Source: Saccharopolyspora elongata | GTDB lineage: Bacteria > Actinomycetota > Actinomycetes > Mycobacteriales > Pseudonocardiaceae | Direction: 5' to 3' | Length of the DNA stretch: 64,000 bases | Assembly (NCBI RefSeq): GCF_004348985.1 | Contig: NZ_SMKW01000014.1 | Location: forward strand, 1 to 64,000 | In this document: piece after piece, positions 1-11,098 of the stretch | How the letters are laid out: each line of letters begins with the position of its first letter | Numbering within the stretch: the first letter of the stretch is position 1 | The notes under the pieces: generated by a model | What the model saw: only the letters and a program-made list of their open reading frames with translations | Told to the model about the DNA's origin: nothing | Databases searched by the model: none | Translations under genes and position numbers: made by a program

Positions 1-3
1 GGG

Positions 4-78
4 CGGTTCGTCAGGGGCGGGAGGAACGACATGATCCAGGTGGCCGAGATGCCGCCGTCCACATAGTTCTCAGTGGAC
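4..78 (+). repeat. Imperfect direct repeat, copy 1
   Basis: This 75-nt stretch matches 804-874 with a few substitutions and one 4-nt gap. Shared blocks include GGAACGACATGATCCAGG and ATGCCGCCGTCC. Each copy holds an in-frame ATG-to-TAG stretch (MIQVAEMPPST here). The frame here is open to the window edge, so it could be the tail of a gene lying outside. The two copies bracket the reductase gene at 105-656. Confidence 0.75.
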
Positions 79-104
79 GACGGCCGCCCGTCGATGGTGC
101 ATGT

Positions 105-656
105 TCACGCGGGGCGGTAGGTCAGCAGGACGTTGCCTGAGCGGAACGTCGTGGTCCGCCACAGTTCGAGCGGGATGCGCCTGGTCAGCGTCGAGAACAG
201 CGAGCGGCCTTCGCCCAGGATGAGCGGGTTGACGAGCACGCGCAGCTCGTCGATCAGGCCGAGTTCGAGCAGGCTCGCCGTCAGTTTCACGCTGCCGAAG
301 AGCGCGATCTCCTTGCCCGGCCGCTGTTTCAGCGCCTGGACGGTTTCGGCGAGGTCGTCGCTGCCGACGAGGGTCGTGTTGTTCCACTCCGCCTTCTCGA
401 GGGTGGAGGAGACCACGACCTTCGCCACGCTGTTCATGAACTCGACGATCTCCGGGTCGGGCCCGGTGGCGTTGGGCCAGTGCGCGGCCATGTGCTCGTA
501 TCCCGTCCGGCCGAACAGCAGCGTGTCGATGTAGGCGTCGCTCTGGTTGGCGAACTCGAAGTACTCCGCGTCGACGTTCGGCCAGTCGAACTCGCCGTTC
601 GGGCCTTCGTAGTAGCCGTCGAGGCTGATCGCCACGTAGGAGAAGAGTTTGCGCAC
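105..656 (-). CDS. Dihydrofolate reductase family protein (RibD C-terminal domain)
   Basis: The 183-aa protein is a single RibD C-terminal/DHFR-like domain of the YyaP/YwjB type, predicted to be a soluble NAD(P)H-dependent reductase of unknown substrate. It opens with the family's beta-strand (residues 2-15, SLDGY), has the FGRTGYE segment near residue 47, and ends with the nucleotide-binding stretch ALFGSVKLTASLLE followed by LIDELRVLVNPLILGEGRSLF. The GTG start is chosen because the domain begins there and AGGAG lies about 10 nt upstream. Longer in-frame readings upstream have no family match. It stands alone and is divergent from the gene at 969. Confidence 0.85.
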   Translation of the reverse strand: MRKLFSYVAISLDGYYEGPNGEFDWPNVDAEYFEFANQSDAYIDTLLFGRTGYEHMAAHWPNATGPDPEIVEFMNSVAKVVVSSTLEKAEWNNTTLVGSDDLAETVQALKQRPGKEIALFGSVKLTASLLELGLIDELRVLVNPLILGEGRSLFSTLTRRIPLELWRTTTFRSGNVLLTYRPA

Positions 657-968
657 GGGATTCGGTCTCCTATCTCGTCTGCGTGCCGGCGCGCGTGGTC
701 CTGTCGCGGCCGATGAGCTTCGGGAGGGCGGACCCCGCCGAAGCTGAGTGGTTGCAAGTTGCAAGCACTCGGATGCTAACAGGGAGTGCTGGTGGACTGC
801 TACCGGTTCGGGGCGGAAGGAACGACATGATCCAGGCGGCCGGGATGCCGCCGTCCGCATAGTCCTCAGTGGACTTCGGGCGGTCCGTGGTCGCCGTGGC
901 GATTTCCTGCCTGGACGTGTTTTTCGGAATCCGCAGTGCGGAAGTCCTTGCGCTGGTAGGAAGAACGC
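657..968. promoter_or_regulatory. Divergent control region with TTGCAAG direct repeats
   Basis: No gene is seen. At 752-780 a tandem TTGCAAG pair is followed by GCACTCGGATGCTAAC, which looks like an operator or promoter for the divergent genes. The second copy of the 4-78 repeat occupies 804-874, including a small ATG-TAG frame. The start of the DUF6461 gene has AGGAAG at 958-963, 5 nt before its GTG. Confidence 0.4.
804..874 (+). repeat. Imperfect direct repeat, copy 2
   Basis: Partner of 4-78. It encodes MIQAAGMPPSA followed by TAG, differing from copy 1 at three residues. It lies in the leader region of the DUF6461 gene. See the finding on this pair. Confidence 0.75.
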
Positions 969-1988
969 GTGGGCAGTCATTGCGTCAGCGAGCTCGAGCG
1001 GGCCGGCTGGATTCGGCGGAGCACCATCCAGGAGGCCGCTTGCCTGACCTTCGTTCGGGGCACCGACATCGACCAGGTGGCCGAGGACTTCGGTGCGGTC
1101 GCCAGGCTCGGCCGGGTGCTGGACATCGATGACTTCTGCGAGGAGGCCTTCGCCCACCAGGAGAAACACCCCATGATCGCGCTCCGGCGGATCGGCGACT
1201 GGGTGCTGGTGGTCGAGGACAACGGTCGGCAGGGGCAGCGGCCGGAGGTGCTGCGGAAGGTCGCGCGGCAGGCCGCCGTGTCGGTGTTCTGGGACGCGAG
1301 CACGCTCACGCGCTTCTCCCACGCGGTTCGCGGCGACGTCCGGACGTCGTTCGAGGCCGTGCTTCCGGAGTACCGGGAGGGCAGCCGCCCGGACGAACTG
1401 GAGGCCGCCCGCGCCGACCTGCCCTGGTCCCAGGCCGACCCGGTGGCGCTGATGCTGGCGTTGTCAGGGCGGCTGACCGGGCTGTCGCCGAGCCCGGCCT
1501 GGCTCGCCGGCGACTTCCAGACCTTCCCGGTCGCACCGTGGCCCGACGACCTGGTGACCGTGCCCGATCCGCTGGACAAGATCACCGGATTCCCGCCCGA
1601 ACTGATCGCGGCGCTGGGCACTGCTACCCAGACCGACCTGCGGCGGGCCGCCGCCGCGGTGGCGCGGCACGCTGTCAGCGCCGCCGACTGCGCGGACCAC
1701 CCCGTCGTGCAGGAGGCCCTGTCGTCGCTGAACGGCGGGCCCGCGATCGACCGCGGCGTGCTCTGCGCGGTGGTCCGGGAATGGGCCTGGCAGAGCACCT
1801 GGGACCGCCCGAACAGCAAGATCCGCAACCAGCTGCGGGCCGCGGACGCGCTGCGCCGGGCGACCCACGAAGATCCGCTGAACGCGCTCGTCGGCACGCT
1901 GACCGAGGCCCGGCAGGTGCGGGGCGTCGACGTCGGCGACCTCGTCGGCATCGTCACCGCCGAGCTGGGTGGCCGGCCGGCTCGGTGA
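969..1988 (+). CDS. DUF6461 family protein
   Basis: The 339-aa soluble protein matches the actinobacterial DUF6461 pattern: CLTFVRGTD near residue 25, GDWVLVVEDNG near residue 77, and SVFWDASTLTRFSHAVRG followed by an acidic stretch. The biochemical role of the family is unknown to me. The C-terminal 130 residues are Ala/Arg-rich and helical. The GTG start has a good AGGAAG Shine-Dalgarno. It appears monocistronic; the next gene starts 51 nt downstream with its own promoter-like sequence. Confidence 0.7.
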   Translation: MGSHCVSELERAGWIRRSTIQEAACLTFVRGTDIDQVAEDFGAVARLGRVLDIDDFCEEAFAHQEKHPMIALRRIGDWVLVVEDNGRQGQRPEVLRKVARQAAVSVFWDASTLTRFSHAVRGDVRTSFEAVLPEYREGSRPDELEAARADLPWSQADPVALMLALSGRLTGLSPSPAWLAGDFQTFPVAPWPDDLVTVPDPLDKITGFPPELIAALGTATQTDLRRAAAAVARHAVSAADCADHPVVQEALSSLNGGPAIDRGVLCAVVREWAWQSTWDRPNSKIRNQLRAADALRRATHEDPLNALVGTLTEARQVRGVDVGDLVGIVTAELGGRPAR

Positions 1989-2026
1989 GTCCGCGGGATC
2001 GCGCCCGGAGACCGCGCCCCGCCCGG

Positions 2027-2032
2027 CACAAT
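2027..2032 (+). promoter_or_regulatory. Candidate -10 box of a leaderless gene
   Basis: CACAAT ends 7 nt before the ATG at 2040, the spacing expected for a leaderless transcript. This favours the ATG at 2040 over the in-frame ATG at 2031. Confidence 0.4.
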
Positions 2033-2039
2033 GGTGGGC

Positions 2040-2723
2040 ATGTTCAGGTTCCTCCGTCGTCGCGACGCCGAAGCCCCGGGCAACGCCGAGGCCGCCGAGG
2101 TCGATGTCCACGCCCAGGCCGCCGAGCGGTTCTGGCAGCGGTGGGACGACCTGCTGCCGGAGATCGCCTCCGCGCTGGGCGACAGCGTGCCGCAGCGGAT
2201 CGAGAGCCTGGTCGCCGAGGCGCTCGCCGAGGTGCACCCGAACCTGACCTTCGCCATCGAGCACGGCGAGAAGGCCGTGTACGCGCTGGTCGTCAGCGGT
2301 CAGGCCGACCCGGAGCTGCGCCCCTACACCGACGCCTGGATGGCGGCCGCGCCGCAGGGCGACACGTTGTGGGAGTACCACGACTCGGTGCCGCCGGTGC
2401 CCGATCCGACCGGGGTCACCGTGAACCTGCGGGGCGAGAAGTATCCGCTGGCCGACGTTCGGGTCGTCGCCCAGGTCGACGAGGCGGAGGGGCTCGTCGA
2501 CGTCGCCGTCTACCACCCGGGCTTCAGCGGCCTGGAGGAGAACGCGCGCCGGGCCCTGACGTTCCTGCCGCTGGACGCCACCCTCGGCGAGCGGCTGGCC
2601 GCCGACCGGCTGGGCCGGGTCGAGACCGCGGAACTCGAACCGGAGGGCGCGATCGGCCTGCTGGAGCTCCGCGAACTGGTCCGCGAGCTGGACCGCACCG
2701 CAGCCGCGCCGCCCGAGTCGTGA
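2040..2723 (+). CDS. Conserved hypothetical protein, 227 aa
   Basis: I do not recognise a named domain. The protein starts with a basic segment (MFRFLRRR), followed by an acidic, Ala-rich soluble body. A central part near residues 85-150 (YTDAWMAAAPQGDTLWEYHDS, then VNLRGEKYPLADVRV) reads like a folded alpha/beta domain. The position immediately upstream of ligA suggests a conserved neighbour, but nothing shows its job. The stop codon lies inside the left arm of the GTCGTGAGTG hairpin at 2717-2762. Confidence 0.65.
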   Translation: MFRFLRRRDAEAPGNAEAAEVDVHAQAAERFWQRWDDLLPEIASALGDSVPQRIESLVAEALAEVHPNLTFAIEHGEKAVYALVVSGQADPELRPYTDAWMAAAPQGDTLWEYHDSVPPVPDPTGVTVNLRGEKYPLADVRVVAQVDEAEGLVDVAVYHPGFSGLEENARRALTFLPLDATLGERLAADRLGRVETAELEPEGAIGLLELRELVRELDRTAAAPPES

Positions 2724-2762
2724 GTGCTGAGTCCGGTTCTTACCGGATTCGTCACTCACGAC
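2717..2762. terminator. GTCGTGAGTG-family hairpin
   Basis: GTCGTGAGTG at 2717-2726 pairs with CACTCACGAC at 2753-2762, with a smaller CCGG/CCGG pairing inside. It overlaps the stop codon of the upstream gene and precedes the ligA promoter, so it probably separates the two transcripts. Confidence 0.6.
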
Positions 2763-2794
2763 GCGTCGTGCGTGCCGTTGTCGGGGGCGCTCGC

Positions 2795-4990
<2,196 letters not shown>

Positions 4991-5022
4991 TCGCTGTCGG
5001 CCGGGGTGTCACGATCTGCGGC

Positions 5023-5508
5023 ATGACGACGATCCGCGCGGCCCGGTCGGCCGAGTACGAAGCCATCGGTGAGATTTCGGCCCGGGCCTACACCGAGAGA
5101 GGGAACCTGTCGGACGACATCGACTACACCGTGGTGCTGCGCGACGCCGCCGGGCGGGCGGAGCACGCCGAACTGCTCGTCGCCGTCAAGGGGGACGAAG
5201 TGCTGGGCACGGTCACGCTGGTGCGGCACGACAGCTCCTACGCCGACCTCGCGCGGCCCGGCGAGCTGGAGTTCCGGATGCTGGCCGTGGCGCCGGAGGC
5301 GGTGGGCAACGGAGTCGGCCGGGCGCTGGTGGAGGCGGTGATCGACCGGGCGCGCGCGGAGGGGCTGGAGCGCGTCGTGCTGTGCGTGCGGGACTCCGTG
5401 AAGCCCGCCCGGCGCCTTTACGAGCGGCTGGGCTTCGAGCGCCGCCCCGACCGGGACTGGCACCCGGCACCGGACGTCCACCTGCTCGGCTACGCCCTGG
5501 AACTCTGA
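5023..5508 (+). CDS. GNAT family N-acetyltransferase
   Basis: The 161-aa protein is one GNAT domain that would transfer an acetyl group from acetyl-CoA to an unknown acceptor. The acetyl-CoA binding motif A is clear near residues 85-110 (FRMLAVAPEAVGNGVGRALVEA), followed by motif B (ARRLYERLGFERRPDRDW). The ATG at 5023 begins the conserved MTTIRAA start. An in-frame ATG at 4987 overlaps the ligA stop as ATGA and would add 12 residues, so coupled translation with ligA is possible. Confidence 0.85.
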   Translation: MTTIRAARSAEYEAIGEISARAYTERGNLSDDIDYTVVLRDAAGRAEHAELLVAVKGDEVLGTVTLVRHDSSYADLARPGELEFRMLAVAPEAVGNGVGRALVEAVIDRARAEGLERVVLCVRDSVKPARRLYERLGFERRPDRDWHPAPDVHLLGYALEL

Positions 5509-5537
5509 CCGATCCGGTTATCTCCGCAGGTCAGGTG

Positions 5538-5583
5538 CTCGTGAGTGTTTTGGATCGCGATAGCGGTCCAAAACACTCACGAG
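5538..5583. terminator. Bidirectional hairpin terminator, 17-bp perfect stem
   Basis: CTCGTGAGTGTTTTGGA (5538-5554) pairs perfectly with 5567-5583 around a 12-nt loop. It lies between the convergent GNAT and ACT genes and shares the CGTGAGTG / CACTCACG arms of the hairpin family seen at 2717, 31455, 35336 and 49986. Confidence 0.8.
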
Positions 5584-5667
5584 TGCTCGCCGCGACGCCC
5601 AGTGCTGCGTGCGGGAGCCGCTCGCAGCTCGCACCGCCACGCAGAACGGGTCTGGGAACGGGGCTTC

Positions 5668-6321
5668 TCAGCTGTCGAGGACGACCGAGACGATGCCCGC
5701 GAGGTGGGCCAGGCGGGCCAGCTCCGCGGTGCGGAACATCGGGCCGCCCGGGCGGCCCGCCAGCAGCACCCGGTCCGGCTTGCCGATCGGCGTCGCTGCC
5801 AGCTCGGTGCCCAGTTCCTTCCAGGTGTCCGGCACCCACGGCTCGTCGCCGTCGAGGATCGTCGCCCGCGCCAGCGGCAGCCACGGCAGCTCCAGGTAGC
5901 CCTCCTGCGGGGCCGAGGTGCTGGCAGCGAGCTGCTCCGCGCCGCCCGAGCGGTGCCCGAAGACGACCGCCCAACCGGATCGGATGATCTTCGGGACGCC
6001 CTCGGCGAGGATCTGCAACCCGTTCGCCGGCTCGGCCGCGATCTCCTCGACGAGTTCCAGCTCGCGGTGCGTGTCCAGCACGCCCGCGTACGGCCGGACC
6101 GCGTCGACCTCCACGCCGTCGACCGACTCGGCGGCGGTGATCAGCACGTCCGGCAGCCGGCCCGACGGCAGCTCCACGACCAGGTCGTCGATCGCCACGC
6201 CGTTGCTGCGCTCGACGACGTCGACGCTGAGGATGTCGGCACCGATCTCGCCGAGCGCGCTCGCCACCGACCCGAGGTTGCCGGGCCGGTCCGGTATCTG
6301 CACCCGGATGAGGAAGGACAC
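5668..6321 (-). CDS. ACT domain-containing protein
   Basis: The 217-aa soluble protein has an N-terminal ACT domain, typical of amino-acid sensing (residues 1-75: SFLIRVQIPDRPGNLGSVASALGEIGADI). The rest is Leu/Ala/Gly-rich with no enzyme signature. It corresponds in position to Rv3013 of M. tuberculosis, between ligA and gatC on the opposite strand. The GTG start is chosen because GGAGG lies 10 nt upstream and the ACT strand begins immediately. The function is unknown; small-molecule binding is an inference from the fold. Confidence 0.85.
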   Translation of the reverse strand: MSFLIRVQIPDRPGNLGSVASALGEIGADILSVDVVERSNGVAIDDLVVELPSGRLPDVLITAAESVDGVEVDAVRPYAGVLDTHRELELVEEIAAEPANGLQILAEGVPKIIRSGWAVVFGHRSGGAEQLAASTSAPQEGYLELPWLPLARATILDGDEPWVPDTWKELGTELAATPIGKPDRVLLAGRPGGPMFRTAELARLAHLAGIVSVVLDS

Positions 6322-6615
6322 CGGACTCAACGCCTCCAGTTTCGTGCGCGACACCTCGCCGGCCGCGCTCTCGCTACCGCACGAGGCCGCACTGCAGCGG
6401 CTCCTCGTGCGAGGAACTGGCGGTTGAAATTGTGTCAGACGCGACGCGCCCGCGGTGCGCCCGGCGTCCACGGAGTGGAAGTACCTGCGGTTTTCCGTCG
6501 TGTCGTCGGCATTTTCGGGAGCGGTCGGCACGTTGATCCGCAGTGGAATCGCTGCGGGCCCGGGTGGTCGCGGCGGTGCCCGCGCCCCCTCCAGGAGCGG
6601 GTCCGGGCACCGCCA

Positions 6616-6621
6616 TAGACT
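6616..6621 (+). promoter_or_regulatory. Candidate -10 of the gatCAB operon
   Basis: TAGACT lies about 44 nt before the gatC GTG. An AGGGAG ribosome binding site at 6651-6656 follows. Confidence 0.35.
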
Positions 6622-6664
6622 GAGCTGTACCCGTGAAACCGGACATGACCAGGGAGCCTTCGCA

Positions 6665-6964
6665 GTGTCCAAGATCTCCCGCGACGAGGTCGCACACCTC
6701 GCCGGCCTGGCGCGGCTGGCCGTCACCGAGGCCGAGCTCGACACCTTCGCCGGCCAGCTCGACCAGATCCTCGATGCGGTGGCCAAGGTGGGCGAGGTCG
6801 CTGCGGACGACATCCCGCCGACCTCCCACGCCGTGCCGGTGACCAACGTTTTCCGCGATGACGAGGTGCGGCCGGGCCTGTCGCGCGAGCAGGCGCTCGC
6901 CGCGGCGCCGGCTGCCGAAGAGGACCGGTTCCGCGTGCCGCGGATCCTGACCGAGGAGGCCTGA
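6665..6964 (+). CDS. gatC: Glutamyl/aspartyl-tRNA(Gln/Asn) amidotransferase subunit C
   Basis: GatC is the small clamp between GatA and GatB in the amidotransferase that converts mischarged Glu-tRNA(Gln) and Asp-tRNA(Asn) to the correct aminoacyl-tRNAs. The 99-aa product has the standard [22 protein letters not shown] helix and the [11 protein letters not shown] segment. The GTG start follows AGGGAG by 8 nt. Its stop overlaps the gatA ATG in ATGA, so translation is coupled. Confidence 0.95.
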   Translation: MSKISRDEVAHLAGLARLAVTEAELDTFAGQLDQILDAVAKVGEVAADDIPPTSHAVPVTNVFRDDEVRPGLSREQALAAAPAAEEDRFRVPRILTEEA

Positions 6965-8493
6965 TGACGACCGCATCCGGCGGCAGCCTGACCGGGCTGA
7001 CCGCATCCGAGCTCGCCGCCAAGCTGCAGGCGGGCGAGGTCACGTCGGTCGAGGTGACGCAGGCGCACTTGGACCGGATCGCCGCCGTGGACCAGGAGGT
7101 GCACGCGTTCCTGCACGTCGACGCCGACGGGGCGCTGGCCGCCGCGCGGCGGGCCGACGAGGAGCGCGCCGCCGGGAACACCACGTCGCCGCTGGCCGGC
7201 GTGCCGCTGGCGCTCAAGGACGTGCTGACCACCACCGACATGCCCACCACCTGCGGCTCCAAGATGCTGGAGGGCTGGGTTCCGCCGTACGACGCGACCG
7301 TGACGCGCCGGCTGCGCGAGGCGGGCGTGGTCATCCTCGGCAAGACGAACATGGACGAGTTCGCGATGGGCTCGTCGACCGAGAACTCCGCGTACGGCCC
7401 GACCCGCAACCCGTGGGACCTGGAGCGCATCCCCGGCGGTTCCGGCGGTGGTTCGTCGGCGGCGCTGGCCGCGTTCGAGGCGCCGCTGGCCATCGGCACC
7501 GACACCGGCGGCTCGATCCGCCAGCCCGGCGCGGTGACCGGCACGGTCGGCGTCAAGCCGACCTACGGCGGTGTTTCCCGCTACGGCCTCGTCGCGTTCT
7601 CCTCGTCGCTGGACCAGCCCGGCCCGTGCGCGCGCACGGTGCTGGACGCCGCGCTGCTGCACGAGGTGATCGCCGGGCACGACCCGATGGACTCCACCTC
7701 GATCGACCAGCCGGTGCCGCAGGTCGTCGCCGCGGCCGAGCAGGGCGCTTCGGGCGGCCTGCAGGGCGTGCGCGTCGGCGTGGTCCGCGAGTTCTCCGGC
7801 GACGGCTACCAGCCGGGCGTGCAGCGGGCCTTCGACGCCGCCGTCAAGCAGCTGTCCGCGCTGGGCGCGGAGGTCATCGAGGTCTCCTGCCCGCACTTCA
7901 GCTACGCGCTGCCGGCCTACTACCTGATCGCGCCGAGCGAGTGCTCCTCCAACCTCGCCCGCTTCGACGCGATGCGCTACGGCCTGCGCGTCGGCGACGA
8001 CGGCGCGCGCAGCGCCGAGGAGGTCATGTCGCTGACCCGCGAGGCCGGGTTCGGGCCCGAGGTGAAGCGGCGCATCATGCTCGGCACCTACGCGCTGTCG
8101 TCGGGCTACTACGACGCCTACTACGGCCAGGCGCAGAAGGTGCGGACGCTGATCACCCGCGACTTCACCGCCGCGTTCGAGCAGGTCGACGTGCTGGTGT
8201 CGCCGACGACGCCGACCACCGCCTTCAAGATCGGCGAGCGGGTCGACGACCCGATGGCGATGTACCTGGCGGACCTGTGCACCATCCCGTCCAACCTGGC
8301 CGGCAACGCCGCCATGAGCGTCCCGTGTGGACTGTCCGATGAGGATGGTCTGCCGGTCGGGCTGCAGATCATGGCCCCGGCGATGGCCGACGAGTGGCTG
8401 TACCGGGTCGGCGCGGCCTACGAGGCGGCGCGCAACGCCAGCCAGGACGGCCCGCTCATCAACCGTGTTCCCCAGCTGGAGGTCGCGCGATGA
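6964..8493 (+). CDS. gatA: Glutamyl/aspartyl-tRNA(Gln/Asn) amidotransferase subunit A
   Basis: GatA is the glutaminase/amidase subunit that releases ammonia from glutamine. The 509-aa protein carries the complete amidase signature: lysine 85 in PLALKD, the Gly/Ser-rich [11 protein letters not shown] loop near residue 160, and the nucleophile serine 184 in [10 protein letters not shown]. Length and motif order are normal. It overlaps gatC (ATGA) and the 65-aa ORF downstream (ATGA), so the four genes read as one coupled unit. tRNA-Gln and gltX elsewhere in the window fit the indirect route to Gln-tRNA. Confidence 0.97.
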   Translation: MTTASGGSLTGLTASELAAKLQAGEVTSVEVTQAHLDRIAAVDQEVHAFLHVDADGALAAARRADEERAAGNTTSPLAGVPLALKDVLTTTDMPTTCGSKMLEGWVPPYDATVTRRLREAGVVILGKTNMDEFAMGSSTENSAYGPTRNPWDLERIPGGSGGGSSAALAAFEAPLAIGTDTGGSIRQPGAVTGTVGVKPTYGGVSRYGLVAFSSSLDQPGPCARTVLDAALLHEVIAGHDPMDSTSIDQPVPQVVAAAEQGASGGLQGVRVGVVREFSGDGYQPGVQRAFDAAVKQLSALGAEVIEVSCPHFSYALPAYYLIAPSECSSNLARFDAMRYGLRVGDDGARSAEEVMSLTREAGFGPEVKRRIMLGTYALSSGYYDAYYGQAQKVRTLITRDFTAAFEQVDVLVSPTTPTTAFKIGERVDDPMAMYLADLCTIPSNLAGNAAMSVPCGLSDEDGLPVGLQIMAPAMADEWLYRVGAAYEAARNASQDGPLINRVPQLEVAR

Positions 8494-8687
8494 ACCCGAA
8501 GATCAAAGCAGCGTTCCAGCTCGCCTCGGTGCTGTCGGCCGCCCTCGGGCTGCGGGCGAGCTTCCGCTCGGCGCGGGAGGAGAAGGACAAGCTCGCGCTG
8601 GCGGACGCGGTCATCACCGCGCTCGGCCTGATCACCGGCACCGCGCTGGCCGTGCGGGCCCTGCGCAAGGGGGAGGACGACAAGTGA
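8490..8687 (+). CDS. Small conserved protein between gatA and gatB, 65 aa
   Basis: This small ORF overlaps the gatA stop (ATGA) and the gatB start (GTGA) by 4 nt each, which is strong evidence that it is translated. The product has a basic N-terminus ([10 protein letters not shown]), an Ala/Leu-rich segment, a charged patch ([11 protein letters not shown]), and a hydrophobic stretch (residues 40-57, [18 protein letters not shown]) that could be one membrane helix, ending in [11 protein letters not shown] know no function. M. tuberculosis has pfkA at this place instead. Confidence 0.75.
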   Translation: MNPKIKAAFQLASVLSAALGLRASFRSAREEKDKLALADAVITALGLITGTALAVRALRKGEDDK

Positions 8688-10189
8688 CCGCCGTCGCCGA
8701 GATCATGGACTACGACGAGGTCCTCGCGCGGTTCGACCCGGTGCTCGGGCTCGAGGTGCACGTGGAGCTGTCCACCAGGACGAAGATGTTCTGCGGCTGC
8801 GCCAACGCCTTCGGCGCCGAGCCGAACACCCAGGTGTGCCCGGTGTGCCTGGGCCTGCCGGGTGCGCTGCCGGTGCTCAACGGCAAGGCCGTGGAGGCCG
8901 CCATCCGGATCGGGCTGGCGCTGAACTGCCAGGTCGCCGAGTGGTGCCGGTTCGCCCGGAAGAACTACTTCTACCCGGACATGCCGAAGAACTTCCAGAC
9001 CTCGCAGTACGACGAGCCGATCGTCCACGACGGCTACCTGGACGTGCTGCTGGACGACGGCGAGACCTTCCGGGTCGAGATCGAGCGGGCGCACATGGAG
9101 GAGGACACCGGCAAGTCCTCGCACATGGGCGGCAGCACCGGCCGGATCCACGGCGCGGACTACTCGCTGCTGGACTACAACCGGGCCGGCGTGCCGCTGA
9201 TCGAGATCGTCACCAAGCCGATCGTCGGCGCCGGGGAGCGGGCTCCCGAGGTCGCGCGCGCCTACGTCTCGGCGCTGCGGGACCTGCTGCGCGCGCTGGA
9301 CGTCTCCGACGTGCGGATGGACCAGGGCTCGCTGCGCTGCGACGCGAACGTGTCGCTGATGCCGAAGGGCACGCCGGAGTTCGGCACCCGCACCGAGACG
9401 AAGAACGTCAACTCGCTGCGCAGCGTGGAACGCGCGGTGCGCTTCGAGATGCAGCGGCACGCCGCGGTGCTGACCTCGGGCGGCTCGATCCTGCAGGAGA
9501 CGCGGCACTTCGACGAGTCCACCGGGACCACGTCGGCGGGCCGCCGCAAGGAGACCTCCGAGGACTACCGCTACTTCCCGGAGCCCGACCTGGTGCCGAT
9601 CGCGCCGGCCAGGCAGTGGGTCGAGGAGCTGTCCAAGACCCTGCCGGAGATGCCGTGGGAGCGGCGCAAGCGCGCGCAGGAGGACTGGGGCCTCTCCGAC
9701 GAGGAGCTGCGCGACCTGGTGAACGCCGGGGCGCTGGAGCTGGTGGCGCAGACCGTCGACGCGGGCGCGCCCTCCGGCGACGCCCGCTCCTGGTGGGTTT
9801 CGTACCTGGCGCAGCAGGCCAACACCCGCGGCGTCGAGCTCGCCGACCTGGCGATCGCGCCGAAGCAGCTGGCGCGGGTAATCGCGCTGGTCACCGAGGG
9901 CAAGCTGACCAACAAGCTGGCCCGGCAGGTCGTCGACGGAGTGCTCGCCGGTGAGGGCGAGCCGGATGACGTGGTGGTGGCCCGCGGCCTGGAGGTCGTG
10001 TCCGACGACTCGGCGCTGCAGGCGGCGATCGACGAGGCGCTGGCGGCGCAGCCGGACATCGCGGACAAGATCCGCGGCGGCAAGGTGCAGGCGGCGGGCG
10101 CGATCGTCGGAGCGGTCATGAAGGCCACCAAGGGCCAGGCGGACGCCAAGCGGGTCCGCGAGCTCGTCCTCGCTGCCTGCGGCCAGTAA
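8684..10189 (+). CDS. gatB: Glutamyl/aspartyl-tRNA(Gln/Asn) amidotransferase subunit B
   Basis: GatB binds the mischarged tRNA and activates its side chain with ATP before amidation. The 501-aa product shows the GatB signature [17 protein letters not shown] near residue 20, the [14 protein letters not shown] segment, the catalytic-domain block [18 protein letters not shown], and a C-terminal tail domain ending in [21 protein letters not shown], typical of YqeY-like tRNA binding. The GTG start is fixed by the GTGA overlap with the preceding small ORF. A strong hairpin follows the stop. Confidence 0.97.
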   Translation: MTAVAEIMDYDEVLARFDPVLGLEVHVELSTRTKMFCGCANAFGAEPNTQVCPVCLGLPGALPVLNGKAVEAAIRIGLALNCQVAEWCRFARKNYFYPDMPKNFQTSQYDEPIVHDGYLDVLLDDGETFRVEIERAHMEEDTGKSSHMGGSTGRIHGADYSLLDYNRAGVPLIEIVTKPIVGAGERAPEVARAYVSALRDLLRALDVSDVRMDQGSLRCDANVSLMPKGTPEFGTRTETKNVNSLRSVERAVRFEMQRHAAVLTSGGSILQETRHFDESTGTTSAGRRKETSEDYRYFPEPDLVPIAPARQWVEELSKTLPEMPWERRKRAQEDWGLSDEELRDLVNAGALELVAQTVDAGAPSGDARSWWVSYLAQQANTRGVELADLAIAPKQLARVIALVTEGKLTNKLARQVVDGVLAGEGEPDDVVVARGLEVVSDDSALQAAIDEALAAQPDIADKIRGGKVQAAGAIVGAVMKATKGQADAKRVRELVLAACGQ

Positions 10190-10212
10190 CGGGCGCCGGA
10201 ACGGCCGAGAAC

Positions 10213-10250
10213 CGAAGCGGGGAACCGGGATTTTCCGGTTCCCCGCTTCG
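10213..10250 (+). terminator. Hairpin terminator of gatCAB
   Basis: CGAAGCGGGGAACCGG (10213-10228) pairs perfectly with 10235-10250 around GATTTT, 23 nt after the gatB stop. Confidence 0.8.
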
Positions 10251-10256
10251 TATCTC

Positions 10257-10278
10257 CGCAGTTTCAATTGAAACTGCG
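10257..10278. repeat. Perfect 22-nt palindrome
   Basis: CGCAGTTTCAA is followed directly by its reverse complement. It lies 9 nt after the stop of the convergent SDR gene. Its TTTCAATTGAAA core resembles the hairpin at 32435-32482, so it may be a second, AT-richer terminator type or a binding site. Confidence 0.6.
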
Positions 10279-10286
10279 GGTTGGGG

Positions 10287-11039
10287 TCAGCGGGCGAGGT
10301 AGCCGCCGTCGACGTAGAGCTCGGAACCCGTGGTGAAGGACGCGTCGTCGCCGGCGAGGTAGGCGACGGCCGCCGCGACCTCGGCCGGGCGGCCGAGGCG
10401 GCCCAGCGGGGTCACCGCCAGCATCGCCGCTTCCCGGTCGGTGCCGCGGGCGCCGTCCAGGATCGCGGTGTCGATGAACCCGGGATGCACCGAGTTGACC
10501 CGGATCCCCGCATCGGCCCACTGCAGCGCGGCGTTCTTGGTGAGCAGCCGGACCGCGCCCTTCGCCGCGTGGTAGGCCGGGCTGGTGCCGAAGCCGCCGC
10601 TGGCGCCGAAGATCGAACTGATGTTGATCACCGACGCGTGCTCGGAGGCGCGCAGCGCCTCGGCGGCGGCCCGCATGCCCAGGAACACGCTGGTCTGGGT
10701 GACCGCGATGGTGCGTTCGTAGCTCTCCGCGGTGGTGTCCTCGATGGTGCCGCGGTCGGCGATCCCGGCGTTGTTGACCAGGATGTCCAGGCCGCCGAAC
10801 TCGTCGATGGCGGTGCGGACCGCGGCCGCCCACTCGGCCTCGTCGGCGACGTCGTGGTGCACGAAAAGCGACCTTCCGCCGTCGTCGCGGATCTCGGCGG
10901 CGACGGCGGCCCCGGCCTCGTCCTGGATGTCGGTGACCACGACCGCCGCGCCTTCCGCAGCAAGCCGGAGGGAGGTCTGCCGGCCGATTCCGCCCGCACC
11001 GCCGGTGATCAGCGCGACCCTGTCCTGCAACCGCAACAT
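10287..11039 (-). CDS. SDR family NAD(P)-dependent oxidoreductase
   Basis: The 250-aa classical short-chain dehydrogenase has the TGGAGGIG dinucleotide motif at residues 12-19, the NNAG motif (LVNNAGIAD, about 90), the catalytic Ser region (INISSIFGASGG), the YHAAK Tyr-Lys pair and the C-terminal VDGGYLAR. The substrate is unknown. It follows an aromatic-ring monooxygenase gene 59 nt upstream on the same strand. A perfect TGAACGATCGTTCA palindrome in that gap suggests separate repression by a TetR-type protein. Confidence 0.93.
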   Translation of the reverse strand: MLRLQDRVALITGGAGGIGRQTSLRLAAEGAAVVVTDIQDEAGAAVAAEIRDDGGRSLFVHHDVADEAEWAAAVRTAIDEFGGLDILVNNAGIADRGTIEDTTAESYERTIAVTQTSVFLGMRAAAEALRASEHASVINISSIFGASGGFGTSPAYHAAKGAVRLLTKNAALQWADAGIRVNSVHPGFIDTAILDGARGTDREAAMLAVTPLGRLGRPAEVAAAVAYLAGDDASFTTGSELYVDGGYLAR

Positions 11040-11054
11040 CTCTCCACCTCTCGC

Positions 11055-11068
11055 TGAACGATCGTTCA
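11055..11068. promoter_or_regulatory. TetR-type operator palindrome TGAACGATCGTTCA
   Basis: A perfect 14-bp palindrome lies 16-29 nt upstream of the SDR start. Its half-site differs from the TGAATnnnnATTCA sites beside the TetR gene at 12594, so a second regulator is likely. Confidence 0.6.
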
Positions 11069-11098
11069 ACGGAGGGTGGCACGGCGCGGCGGGATCCG

